Source: Solanum dulcamara (Eukaryota > Streptophyta > Magnoliopsida > Solanales > Solanaceae). Taken from it: a DNA stretch of 64,000 nt. Positions 34,978 to 46,578 of this stretch are shown piece by piece. Location: contig NC_077245.1 of NCBI RefSeq assembly GCF_947179165.1, forward strand, positions 1,503,001-1,567,000. The letters run 5' to 3'. The translations under genes and the position numbers were made by a program. Within the stretch, counting starts at the first letter, position 1; every line of letters begins with the position of its first letter. The notes under the pieces were generated by a model, which worked only from the letters and a program-made list of their open reading frames with translations, searched no databases and was not told the origin of the DNA.

Positions 34978-37900
34978 ATGGCAAGTACTTTTGCGACTGT
35001 TGCTGCAACAAGCCGCACTACTGTGCCACCGACGGAAAAATCAGAAAAAAAATTTAGAGCCAACTTCAAAGGATGGCAGCAAAGGGTGTTCTTTTGACTT
35101 ACCACTCTTGGTATGCAGAAATTCACCAACGAAGACCCTCTTGTGCCTGCTACTGATATGCCGGCCAATGAAAAGTTTATAATTTCTGAGGCATAGACAC
35201 AATCGGATTTTCTATGCAAGGGCTGCATCCTAAGTGTTTTGGATGATGATTTGTACAATGTCTACAGTGCTATGAAAACTTTTAAAGAATTGTGGGATGC
35301 ACTTGAGAAGAAGTATAAGACTAAAAACGCATGCTTGAAAAAATTTGTGGTTACTAAGTTTCGAGACTATAAAATGATAGATAGCAGAATCGTTGGAACC
35401 CAAGTTCAAGAACTACAACTTATTTTTCATGACCTTATTGCTAAAGGTATGGTAGTTAATGAGGCATTTCAAGTGGCTGCAATGATAGAAAAGTTGCCTC
35501 CTTTGTGGAGAAATTTCAAAAATTATCTAAAACACAAGCGCAAAAAAATGAAGTTGGAAGATCTTGCGATTCGTCTCAAGATTGAGGAAGATAACAAAAC
35601 AACTGAAAAGAAGTCGCGTGGAAATTCAACAATTATGGGAGCGAACATCGTTGAAGATGCTGCTCCAAAGAATAAGAAAAGGAAGAAAACTTTTGGAAAG
35701 AATAAGGAGCAGAACAAGAAAAAATTCAAGGACAATTGTTATAATTGTGTGAAAGCTGGCCACAAAGCCCCAGATTGTCGTCTCCCAAAAAAGGACAAGG
35801 GAAAGGGACAAGTCAATATGATGAAAAATAAAGAAGGCACGGATAATCTATGTGCAATGCTATCGGAATGCAACCTGGTAGGAAATCCTAAAGAATGGTG
35901 GCTTGATTCAGGAGTTACGTCTCATGTTTGTGCGGTCCGACAAGCCTTCGTTACTTATTCCCCTGCCGCACCTGATGCGACAATCTATATGAGAAATTCC
36001 GCCACGTCTAAGGTTGAAGGATATGGCAGAGTATTCCTGAAAATGACATTCGGCAAGGTGGTGACGCTGAACAAAGTTTATCATGTTCCAGAAATGAGAG
36101 AGAACTTGGTTTCTGCCAGTCTTTTTATCAAAAATGAATTTAAGTGTGTTCTAGTTTCAGACAAAGTAGTTGTCAGTAAGAATGAAATGTATTTAGGAAA
36201 AGGCTACCTCACTGAGGGTCTTTTCAAACTAAATGTAATGGTTGTTGATGATAATAAAGTTCAAGCTTCTTCTTACTTACTTGAGTCAAATAATTTATGA
36301 CATTCATGTGTAGGACATGTTAATCATAAAACCTTGAGAAAATTGATTAACTTAAATATATTGCCTAACTTTGATTGCAATAAATCAAAATGTCAAGTAT
36401 ATGTTGAATCTAAGTACGCTAAGCATCCTTATAAATCTATTGAAAGGAATTCCAGTCCCTTAGAATTGATTCACACAGACATTTGTGATATGAAGTCAAC
36501 ACCAACTCGTGGTGAAAAAAAGTACTTTATAACTTTTATTAACGATTGCACTCAATATTGTTATGTGTATTTGCTTAATAGTAAGGATGAAGCAATTGAT
36601 GCATTTAAGCAATACAAGAACGAAGTGGAAAATCAATTGAACAAAAAGATAAAAATGATTAGAAGTGATAGGGGTGGAGAATACGAATCTCCTTTTGTAG
36701 AGATATGTTTAGAGTATGGAATTATTCATCAAATTACTGCCCCTTACACACCACAATCAAATGGAATTGCAAAAAGGAAAAACCAAACATTAAAAGAAAT
36801 GATGAATGTTTTATTATTAAGTTCTGGTGTACTACAGAACTTGTGGGGGAAGCTATCCTTACAGCTAATTGAGTACTCAACAGGGTGCCCCACAGCAAAA
36901 CACAATCTATTTCATATGAACTATGGAAAGGAAGAAAACCCAACTTGAAATATTTTAAAGTATGGGAGTGTTTAGCAAAGGTCCAAGTTCCTTTGCCCAA
37001 AAGGGTAAAAATCAAACTAAAGATCGTGGATTGTATTTTTATTGGCTATGCTACAAATAACAAAGCTTGTCGATTTTTGGTCCATAAATTGGACAATCCC
37101 AAAATTCGTATTAATACAGTAATTGAATCAGATAATGCTGAATTCTTTGAAAATATTTATCTATATAAAACAGAATGTGAGTCCTCAAGTGAAAGATCTA
37201 AACGACCGCGAGAAGAACCAAAGAAAAGTAAACCAACCAAAGAGGATTCAAGGCGTAGCAAACGTCGAAGGATATCTACTTCTTTTGGATAAGATTTTGT
37301 GACATTATTGCTTGAAAATGAGCCTCAAACATTTAAAGCAGCAACGTCTTCTTCCAATTCAACATTTTGGAAAGAGGCAGTCAATAGTGAGATTCAATCA
37401 ATTTTGAATAACCATACATGAAAATTGGTTGATCTTCCTCCTGAAAATAAACCTTTAGGATCGAAATGAATTTTTAAAAGGAAAATGAAAGATGATGGCA
37501 CTATTGATAAATATAAGGCAAGATTTGTGGTCAAAAGATATAGACAGAAAGAAGGCATTGATTACTTTGACACATATTTGCCAGTAATAAGGATAACATC
37601 TATTCGAGTGTTAGTGGCACTGGCAGCCGTATATGGTCTTGAAATCCATCAAATGGATGTCAATACGGCTTTCTTAAATGAAGAATTGAAGAAAGAAATT
37701 TTTATGGAACAACTTGAGGGTTTCGTAGTTTCTAGTAAAGAAAGGAAAGTGTGCAAACTTGTTAAGTCACTTTATAGACTTAAACAAGCACCTAAACAAT
37801 GGCATGCTAAATTTGACCAAACAATGTTGGCAAATGGATTTAAGATTAATGAGTGTGACAAATGTGTTTACATTAAAAATACTCTAAATCATGAAGTCAT

Positions 37901-38884
37901 TATTTGTTTATATGTTGATGACATGTTGATAATGAGTAGAGATATTGTCGATGTGAATGCTACGAAGCATATGTTTGCTAGCAAATTAACATGAAAGATT
38001 TAGAGGTTGTTGATTTGATCTTAGAAATTATGATCCATAAAACTCCACAAGGTCTAGCATTATCACAGTCACATTATATTGAAAAGATACTTGATAAGTT
38101 TAAGTATTTAAATTTCAATGTTGCAAAAACTCCAATTGATGTAAGTTTTGCACTTTAAAAGAATGAAGGTGAAAGTGACTCACAATTGAAATATACACTA
38201 GTTTTGAGAAGTTTGATGTATATTATGAATTGTATATGACCAGATATAGCATGTGCTATTAGCAAGCTGAGTCGATTCACGAGTAATCCCAATCAAACTC
38301 ATTCGATTACAATGAAATGAGTCTTAGGGTATTTGAAACACACCCAAAACTATGCTTTACATTATAATAAATATATCACAGTAATTGAGGGATATAGTGA
38401 TGCAAACTGGATTACCGGATCATCTGAAGTTGAATCCACAAGTGGATATGTTTTCACTGTTGGTGGAGGAGAAATATCTTGGAAATCGTCAAAATAGATA
38501 TGCATCGCCCGCTCTACAATGGAATCTGAATTTATAGCTTTAGACAAGGCCGGTGAAGAAGATGAATGTCTCTAAAATTTCTTGGAAGATATTCCATTTT
38601 GGCCCAAACCTTTGGCACCTATATGTATATATTGTGATAGTCAAGCGGCAATAAGTAGGGCAGGAAGCGTTATGTATAATGGAAAATCGCGTCACATTCG
38701 ACGGCGACACAATACTGTTAGACAACTACTCTCTAGTGGGGTTATCACTATTGACTACGTAAAGTCAAGAGATAACGCATCGAATCCACTAACAAAAGGC
38801 CTATCTAGAGAGGCTGTTGAAAGATCATCGAGGGGAATGGGGTTAAGGCCTAAGACAAGTCATCATGACGATAACTCTACTTAG
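34978..38884 (+). pseudogene. Broken copia gag-pol
   Basis: From the ATG at 34978 the frame carries a gag domain ('LWDALEKKYKTKN'), a zinc knuckle of C-x2-C-x4-H-x4-C form near 35740-35780, and a protease motif 'WWLDSG' near 35900. An integrase core follows ('HTDICD' near 36475, 'SDRGGEYES' near 36665), then reverse transcriptase with 'QMDVNTAFLNEELKKEIFME' near 37650 and the catalytic 'YVDD' near 37912. RNase H ('YCDSQAAISRA' near 38630) is last. Breaks include in-frame stops at 35095-35097, 35194-35196 and 36298-36300, a shift near 36885-36948, stops near 37290, 37419 and 37467, another shift at about 37990, and further stops to 38580. It cannot make the full polyprotein. Confidence 0.9.
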
Positions 38885-39466
38885 TAGACTGGAGATCCCA
38901 AGAACTAGGTTCAAAGAGATCAAACAAAGTTATGAATGGCGGTTCAACATTGTCAAATAACTCAATCCATTCTCGTGATGATGACAATGTTCAGAAACAA
39001 GGATAAAATCTTAAGGCTTTTTAATGAGTTAATAAAGCATTAAATCTTTTTAATGATTATCTAAGTCTGGCAGAAAATGACTAGATAGTGTGTCTATAAG
39101 ACTACACATTTAGAAATTACCTATGTGAATGTGAAGTATAAGCCGCTTCAAGGGGAATGACAGTAAAGGCCCATTCTCTATACATTCACGAAATCAGGTG
39201 GTGTTCATGGCTGAAACGAACACAACCGTGAGAACCATGGATGGTTGAGGGTTAATTGTGTAACTTATGTTGTCTAGTTATACAACAAAGTTCGATGGTT
39301 CAAAGATATCGCATCTACCGATTGATCGAGTATATCCTATATAAGTTCACTATGAAAAATTCAAAGGGAAACCTACTTATCTAGATGTAATTAATCTTTA
39401 CTTGTATATCACACACTTATCCGTGCATTTCTTTATCTTATAGCCATTCCCCATTCATGTGGGGAT

Positions 39467-40236
39467 TGTTGGGTTTAATTGATAGGTTGAATGGAAAAGA
39501 AGTGGAGGGAAAATGAGTTGTTCCCTCTTGCTTTATGAAATAAGCATTTGTCCCACATAGGTGGTGAAAAGAAAAAGTCTCCTACTTAAAAGTAGAAGCA
39601 CTCCTTCATGTTGCTAAAGGGTCAAGAAGAGGGTCTCCCCTCGCGCCATCGTCGTCACTCGCTCGGCTTCGAATTTGGTCAAATGATCTGATTGATTGAT
39701 AATCTTTTTTGACCAAATTTTCTTTAATTTTTTAATTAAATATTATTATTTAATTAATTAATTAATTAAAAAATCCTGACCCGACCCGTTTCTTCCTACC
39801 ATTTTTTTTCAACGGATTTTTTCTGAAAGGTTGCAACTTTTCAGAAAAAGTTGCAAAAAGGCTATAAATTTCTGTTGATCCTCAGAATTGTTCTTTACGA
39901 AAAATTCTGATAAACAATCTTCTTCTTCTTATTTTCTGCACTTCCTAAAAACTCGTGTGATATACTGTATTTGAGTGGTTCGCAGTCACCATAATTTGTT
40001 GTACCGCTATTCTGGTGAGTAAATCGTTCTATCCTGGGAGGAAAGATTCCAAAACCTCGGATACGTTGAGGGGAATAATTTTCTTAAGGACACACTGTGC
40101 ATTCAGTGGGCTCGATTTTTGTTCTTACATAATTTTTCAGATATTGTTCTTATTTTCAGTTTTTGTCTAATTTCTGTCTTTTATTTTCAGAAATTATTAT
40201 TACTGTTTTAATATTTTATAATACAGTTTACTAACA
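39467..40236 (+). repeat. 3' LTR of Ty1/copia element
   Basis: 770 bp, starting 'tgttgggtttaattgatagg' and ending 'actaaca', followed by the target duplication 'acaac'. A short purine-rich stretch, 'gtgggga', directly before it is the probable polypurine tract. It differs from the 5' LTR by point changes and by an extra segment near 39675-39710 ('tgatctgattgattgat'). Confidence 0.9.
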
Positions 40237-40241
40237 ACAAC

Positions 40242-41842
40242 CATATTACTTGTTAAATAATTTTAATAGTCTAACGTGGTGAATTTGGGTTTGTTTCGAA
40301 GCCTACAATAATGTGCCTTTCAAGTTAATTTTTCAAAGTAAGTTCGTAGGGGACAAATATATATAATTTATTTAACAGACAAGTTAATATAATATATTAT
40401 TGTATGGTCGAAAAAAGTTTCCTCGACATTTGATGTTCATTGAATATAATTTTATACGTCACACTCACACAACGGCTATATATAACATTCTAGAATCATG
40501 GGATATCATGTACTAGTATGAAATTTTGGTTGAGTGCTTAAAGATGTAAAACGTATCAAAAATAGTCTTCTTTTAAAATTTTCATATTTTTAGGAAAAAT
40601 GAAAAAAGATATACATAGATGAATTTCTGAAAGTTAGTCTGGGTCATACATAAGTTTTGAATAATACATATTGGTCGGCATTCTTCAAAAAATTATTCCT
40701 GCGGATACATGTCGAATTGTTCAAAAGCTTCTTCATTTTTATTTTCTTTTTCTTTTTCACTTTTGTTCCAAATGGACAATTCCTTAAAGGCAAATATTTA
40801 AAGGCCTTGAAAATATGGATGAGAGGAGGGACATGTAGTCACACCAATCACATGCTTTGCAATGATGGGCACTTGGTTGGCATGTGACGCAGCGGAATCA
40901 GAATTTTTAATAAATGAGTTTAAAATCTGAAAAAATAGACACACGAACTAGTCGAAGGGGGTTTGATATCTACTATTTATATATAAAAAAATATTTTAAC
41001 CATAAATAAATAGTATAATTTTTTGCCGCATGGTGTCTAGCCACTGCATGTCACCCTCACACTCTTGACACTTCTTTGTTTTACTTTTTTTATTATTATT
41101 ATTATTGAATGTTCGATATTATATTTAAAAAATTATCTAATTTAGATCTTAATAATTTTGAAAGAGAAATATTCGCTAGCTAAATTTTTTCTATATTGAC
41201 AAATGGAACATGAGAATCATAATTAAGGGAGGAGGAGTATTCGGTTGGTGCATAACCTTTTCTGTGCGGATTTTCAGTTAAATGTATTGATAAAATGGAC
41301 ATGTAAATTCTTGTTATATTAACGCTACAATTGAATCAATTTTAGGAAGTTATATTATTTTATTTTCTCGGTTACTATAGCAAGTCAATGTTACATGTCT
41401 ATCTAAGCATTCATTTTATTGCACAATTACAACCATATTACATTTCTCTATTTAATTTGTTTCCTCCCCTGCCTATTTGATTTCGTTTCCAAGAATTCAA
41501 CATGTTCCGGCAGGAATCTACTTTGAAATTGGTATAAACCGATATACTCAAATATTCTTTTTGTAATTCACCACTAATATTAAAAAATTAAATTGTGCAG
41601 GTATAAATATTTGAAAATTATCTTTTCGGATTGTTTCATGTACAATTTTCTGAAGCTAATATCAGCTCCATTTTAAATACTTTTGTTTGTTGACTATTTT
41701 ACCCTTGTGCTTTAGACATATCAGTGGCTTGCAATGGAGCGAAAGGGATAGAGCATGGAAATGACAAAATTAGGGGAAATCACTTACAGCCTCTCACTCT
41801 TTTTTTCAATTTCATAGCAGAGACGGAGACGGAGAAATTACA
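40242..41842. other. Spacer upstream of plastid protein gene
   Basis: AT-rich, with a short 'tta' microsatellite near 41090-41106. The last about 60 bp before 41843 is purine-rich ('agagacggagacggagaaa') and is the probable 5' UTR. I see no gene; the open frame at 40657-40887 is low-complexity. Confidence 0.6.
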
Positions 41843-44814
41843 ATGGAGAGCGCTCTTCTCTCTGCTTCCCGCTTCACTACTCTGCGTAGTAAGCCAATTT
41901 TGAAATTGGAACTTTTTTGTTAAGTGTACTTTATAAATGTCCACTGATATATATTTTTATCTTATCAGAAGCAGAAAGAAAAGTAGTAGGTGGGCCTGTG
42001 GCTGCGAGGAAATTACAGAGCTCATTCTATGGCAAAGAGATTAATACTCATGCTCTTTTCATCAGAAACTTCAAAAGAATCCATCTCACTGTCACCTCAG
42101 TGGTTAGTTAATTCATATTTCTGATTTTCATTTGATCTACTTTTGCCTTTGGAATTTGAGAGGATTCCTCATGAGAATTGTTAATAATACTATAGTTAAA
42201 CCTCTATAGTGAGATGTTGTTATAAAGAGTATATAATATAACATAATATGAAAGTTGGTTCGAAGAAAACTAGGCCGGCCGCTGTAGGGAAATGTTGTTA
42301 TAGAGATATCTGATTGTATCTAATTGTATTTGCCTTGGAATTTGGGCTAATGTTCATGCTTTTGCAGATGCGGAGGAAACTAATAAAGAAGGAGACTGTT
42401 GTTCCTGACCCTGATTACCGAATTCCTATTGTCCTTCTAGGTGCATTTTTCTTTGATAAGTCAGCATTTTAAATTTTTTTGTTTAAGTTAAACACATTGG
42501 TTGTCTATTACACCTTTTTTGGATGTCAGTTATTGTTATTTTAGCTACAATGTTAGTTTTTATTGCATCCTATTATTAACTCCGTTGTTATGTAACAATG
42601 AAAAATTCCATATAATGTAACAGCTTATTTGGTGTGATCACGTGGCCTTACCATTTTTTTCTTCTCATTTTGCCCTTATTTTGTATTTAATAATCATATT
42701 ACTTTTACCCTATCATAATTCTATCTCATACTCTGTTTATCTTTTTTAAAGAATATTGTAAGCTTATTGTTCAAATTGTTGGTACATGGTGTTATGAAAC
42801 GACAGGAAACAATACAATCTATACATTGTATTCATCAAGACAATACAACATAGTACATTGCAATATCATACATTATGAAACGATATGTAACGACCATCCA
42901 AACAATTGTTATTTGTGTAGAATTTGCCTCAGTCCCCCACCCATTTCATTTTTCTCTAGTGTCTTTGTTCTAATTTTTTACGTTTTGGTATGAACAGGGT
43001 TATCTGGTGGTTTATTTTATGCGGAAAATCTACCAGCAGCAGTTCCTATTGGACTTCTTGGATTACTCCTGTTATTCCAGGTACCTCCTTTTTTCTTACA
43101 AATGAGATGGAGAGCAAAACCGTAATCAATTTATTTAGAATGAGGTTGTGTAGTACTTCTGTTTTAAGCAGTTTCATCCAGTCCATGTACAAGGCACCTG
43201 TGCTATGTGGATCATAGACATTGAGGCTTTACTGTACTTGATGCACATTTACATGTTTAAAGTTTGTGGCTTTCAGCAAACAAAAAGTTGTGAGGTGGAA
43301 ATTCAATGATACATACTGAACTTTTCCTAGCATAGTGTGGTGCATGAATTGGACCTAGAGAAGATTAGTAGGAGACAGTTTTGCTTGCATTGCCTTAAGA
43401 AACTTAAGAAAGTAATTCAGGAGCCAACCTAGAGATTCTAGGTTCGAATCCCGAATACACTTGCTGTGAGATTACCAATTCTAAGTTGGTGGATCACTTT
43501 GGCAACCTGTGCTTCTGAGTTGAATAGGCTGCTTGATGGATTGGTCGAGGTGTGCATAAGCTGACGGGCTGACCAATAACCCAGAAGGAAAAACACTTCA
43601 TAATCTTCTGTCAAGAGTTGAACCCATGACATCCAAGTTATAGTGGGAAGCTTCTTCTATTGCTCTGGATCTTGTAACGGATCACCTGTTAATTCTGCTT
43701 ATTATCTTAGTTTCCTTGATCTCAGTCATCCGTGTAGCATCTATCGAGCTGGCCTTTATTATTGATTCGCTTTGTTTTTCCCTTGCAGACTACAAGAGTG
43801 AGATTTGTCTTTGATGATGAAGCTCTGGTATGCTTTCTCTCATCCTTCAGCCAATGCTTGCACTCCTTCAGCCAATGCTGCACTCTTTTGATAATGCATG
43901 CTTAGATAACGACAAGATAAATCAGATAAAAGCATTCAGTTTCATGATCCTTTTCCTTGTTCAGCTGGTTAATGAGTTGTGCAATTTGTTAAAAAGTTGA
44001 TACAAGTGAAAATGAAAGCATGTTTGAACTCATTAGTAAAATGATTCCCTTATATTTTCTTTCTTAAACTCTAAATTTAATTTAGTTTGGAGTGGTAACA
44101 GAAAATAGTGTTTTTCTCAAGTTTAGTACTTATATATTGTACTTATATTACAATGTGTTCGTATCATCATATTTTCTACCTTTGAAATAAGCAAATCGGT
44201 GTCCCAAGATTGACTTGATATGTCCTTGAATTGTAGAGGGGTTCTCTGATTTGACTAATTACCATTGCATAGTTCTCTTGTTGGCTAATATGGTTGTGAA
44301 GCACCGCTTTGTGTAACCTGTGGTTAAATCCTTATTTGTATAAATCTAATGCAAGCAATTTATGTATTGTTACATGGTATATTTTGTTCTCTCTAATTGC
44401 TATGTTAACTTCGTTGCAGGAGGTGAAAGTTGGGGAGCAACTCAAGGAGTCAGGTGAAAATGTTTTCGTGGGTGGAAAGAACCGCTGGAAGTAAGTAGAA
44501 GGCAATCCTTGCTCTAAGTCAGTTTTGCCGAATGATTGATTCAATGATGTGAACAGATATTCTTCATTTGTGAACTGGGAGCTCTGGTGGCCAAGCTTTC
44601 CGATTTTGGTTTATTTCAAAGAGAAACAGACAAAACCCGAGGGACAAGTGCACTTTTTCCCAGTAATTTTTGTAAGTGCTTTTAAACCTGGAATGTGTAT
44701 CATTTATGTCACGTGAGGTTTAGTCTAATTAAATTTCATAAATAGAACGGGAAGCAACTGTATGATGTTATGGTGGAGAGATGTGGCCCTTCAAAAACTA
44801 GCGGACCAAACTAG
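41843..44814 (+). CDS. Plastid-type membrane protein, DUF3119-like
   Basis: Eight exons: 41843-41888, 41969-42102, 42368-42440, 42998-43080, 43789-43827, 44420-44490, 44557-44671 and 44746-44814, giving 209 residues. The N-terminus ('MESALLSASRFTTLR') is rich in S, T, R and A with no acids early on, as in chloroplast transit peptides. Then come 'VVPDPDYRIPIVLLGG' and two hydrophobic segments (about residues 78-90 and 98-111, 'AAVPIGLLGLLLLFQ'). A soluble domain follows with 'RVRFVFDDEALEVKVGE', 'ENVFVGGKNRWKYSSFVNW' and 'FPILVYFKEKQTKPEGQVHF'. I recognise this as resembling the cyanobacterial and plastid DUF3119 family, whose function I do not know. The stop at 44812-44814 may be premature: an open, acidic frame continues to 44906 (see findings). 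Phase is consistent at every junction. Confidence 0.75.
43430..43660 (+). repeat. Possible SINE in intron 4 of plastid protein gene
   Basis: 'ctaggttcgaatcccgaata' near 43438 resembles a Pol III B box and is followed by 'ggcaacctgtgc' and 'gaccaataacccagaagg'. No A box, tail or target duplication could be set, so this is tentative. Confidence 0.35.
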
Positions 44815-46578
44815 TGCAGCATGAGCTCCTGGGAGAAGACGAAGATGAGCTGGACAAACCAGACGATCAGATTTTGTGGCAAAGGTATGAAGCTCAAAGA
44901 GGTTAAGGAACTTGTCAGTTCAGTTACAAGATGTGGTTTAATCAATTAACGTATATTCCCTTTCATGTTTTTATGCATCTGTAAAGTCATAAAGGTAAAC
45001 TAATGCTCATTCTGAGTTTGAGTCACAACTCACAAACAATGTATTATATATATCTCCTTACTGTACGAAAGGCGGTAACTGGATGCAAACTCTCTGTTCA
45101 CATTTGGGATGTGTAACAAGTTCTAGCTCATATATTGTATCATACATTTGCAGTTCTAACATGTAATTTGTTACATTGGCGTCAGTACCAACAAATTATT
45201 GTTGTGATGAGTTAAAATCGCACTGAAAGTTGATAATTTAATAAAATAAACAAATGTTACTGATCGCAATCGCCTATCATTGATGAAAATCACGGATGAT
45301 TAGGATTCAAATTTCAGCGCCAGCAAAAATTCTTCACATGGTAACTTTACTAAGTCTACTTATTCGACACTTGTGTTGAAGAAAGATGATGGATACTTGA
45401 GCAAGGTGTGTATAAAGTGGCTAGCATTACCGATATATAAAACTATTAAAGAACTAGTTTAGTGTACGTGTCTGTGCATTGCATCATAAACTATTAGATA
45501 TGTTTCTAACCTAAGTAGGTTTTTATTTATTTTGATTTAAAATTTAAATTTTTTGTTAACTTCAATAATTTTTGGTGATAGTGATACTTTAATTATACAA
45601 AATATCCCGTCAAAATTTTAAAAAAATGTCCAAATATTGATGGTAGAGTAGCGAAGATTTACACAAATATTTGTTTTTAGGTCTTTATCATTTAGATTTC
45701 ATATCTATTTTTAAAAGTTGTGCAAGTATAACTTTGAGAAATTACCCCTTCAGACAATGTTAGACTCGAGTGTAATATTTATTCATATACTATTCAACTT
45801 TGCAGAGAAAACATAAGGTTGTTGTCTAACATTTGATATAACATATAAAAATTTAGATTGTTGTATGATATTTCCTGATTAAATTTTTGATTTGTTCAGA
45901 CGCGATCTTAAGACCGTGGTTTAACAACAACAACAACAACAACATGTCCAGTGAGATCCTCGAAGAGAGGTTTGTGGAGAGTAAGTGTACGCATACGTTT
46001 CACTACCTAGTACAGGCAGAGAGATTGAGTCTGAAAGATCATCGATTCAAATGTGACAAATTCAGATATAAAGAAGAAAAAAACATAATAACTCATAAGA
46101 GAAATCATGCAAAGCCTACAAAAAAGAAATAAAAAAAATAAAAAAGTACAGTAGCCAAAACACAATAAACAGATTAAGATAAATATCAAAAGCAAGAATT
46201 ATAAAAATACAACTAGTACAACGACATACACAAACAAGTATGAACGCCCCAAAAAGCAGCGACATGTTTTGTATTTCTCTCGGGCCGCATGGTAGACATT
46301 TTCGTGTCGCAATTAAACCTTAACCCTTTAACATAAAAGCCCATCCAGTAAGCAAAAACGAAAAAAAAAGAAGAGAAAAAAAACAATGAACTGACTGGTA
46401 AATATGAAGTGTGACCCCACACAATCCAAAGGCCAACAATGGATATAGCTAAAACACATCGTGTCAGCTTCAAATTTCTTGTTTTTCTGATTCTGATGAT
46501 AGCAAAAACCATAGCCAAAGAGGGAAGCAAAACGAAAGCCATTGAGAAATTTATAGAATAAATAGAAAAAAGAAGGAA
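44815..46578. other. Spacer between plastid protein gene and LQY1
   Basis: The first about 100 bp holds an open acidic reading frame to 44906, then a likely 3' UTR. An 'aac' microsatellite lies at about 45923-45944. No further gene is seen. The short open frames near 45887-46542 look fortuitous. The LQY1 promoter must lie near 46300-46578. Confidence 0.6.

Larger units (their letters stand above)
33977..40236 (+). mobile_element. Decayed Ty1/copia LTR retrotransposon
   Basis: A 6.26-kb element with two LTRs, a 5-bp target duplication 'acaac' (33972-33976 and 40237-40241), and gag-pol in the copia order: gag, protease, integrase, reverse transcriptase, RNase H. The domain order (integrase before reverse transcriptase) sets it apart from gypsy elements. 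Several stops and shifts make it inactive. It sits in the spacer between the HVA22-like gene and the plastid protein gene and does not break either. The visible divergence between its LTRs shows the insertion is not recent. Confidence 0.92.

Noticed and set aside
45887..46542. Short open frames upstream of LQY1
   Set aside because: They include simple repeats (poly-Asn from an 'aac' run) and poly-F/L stretches expected from T-rich sequence.
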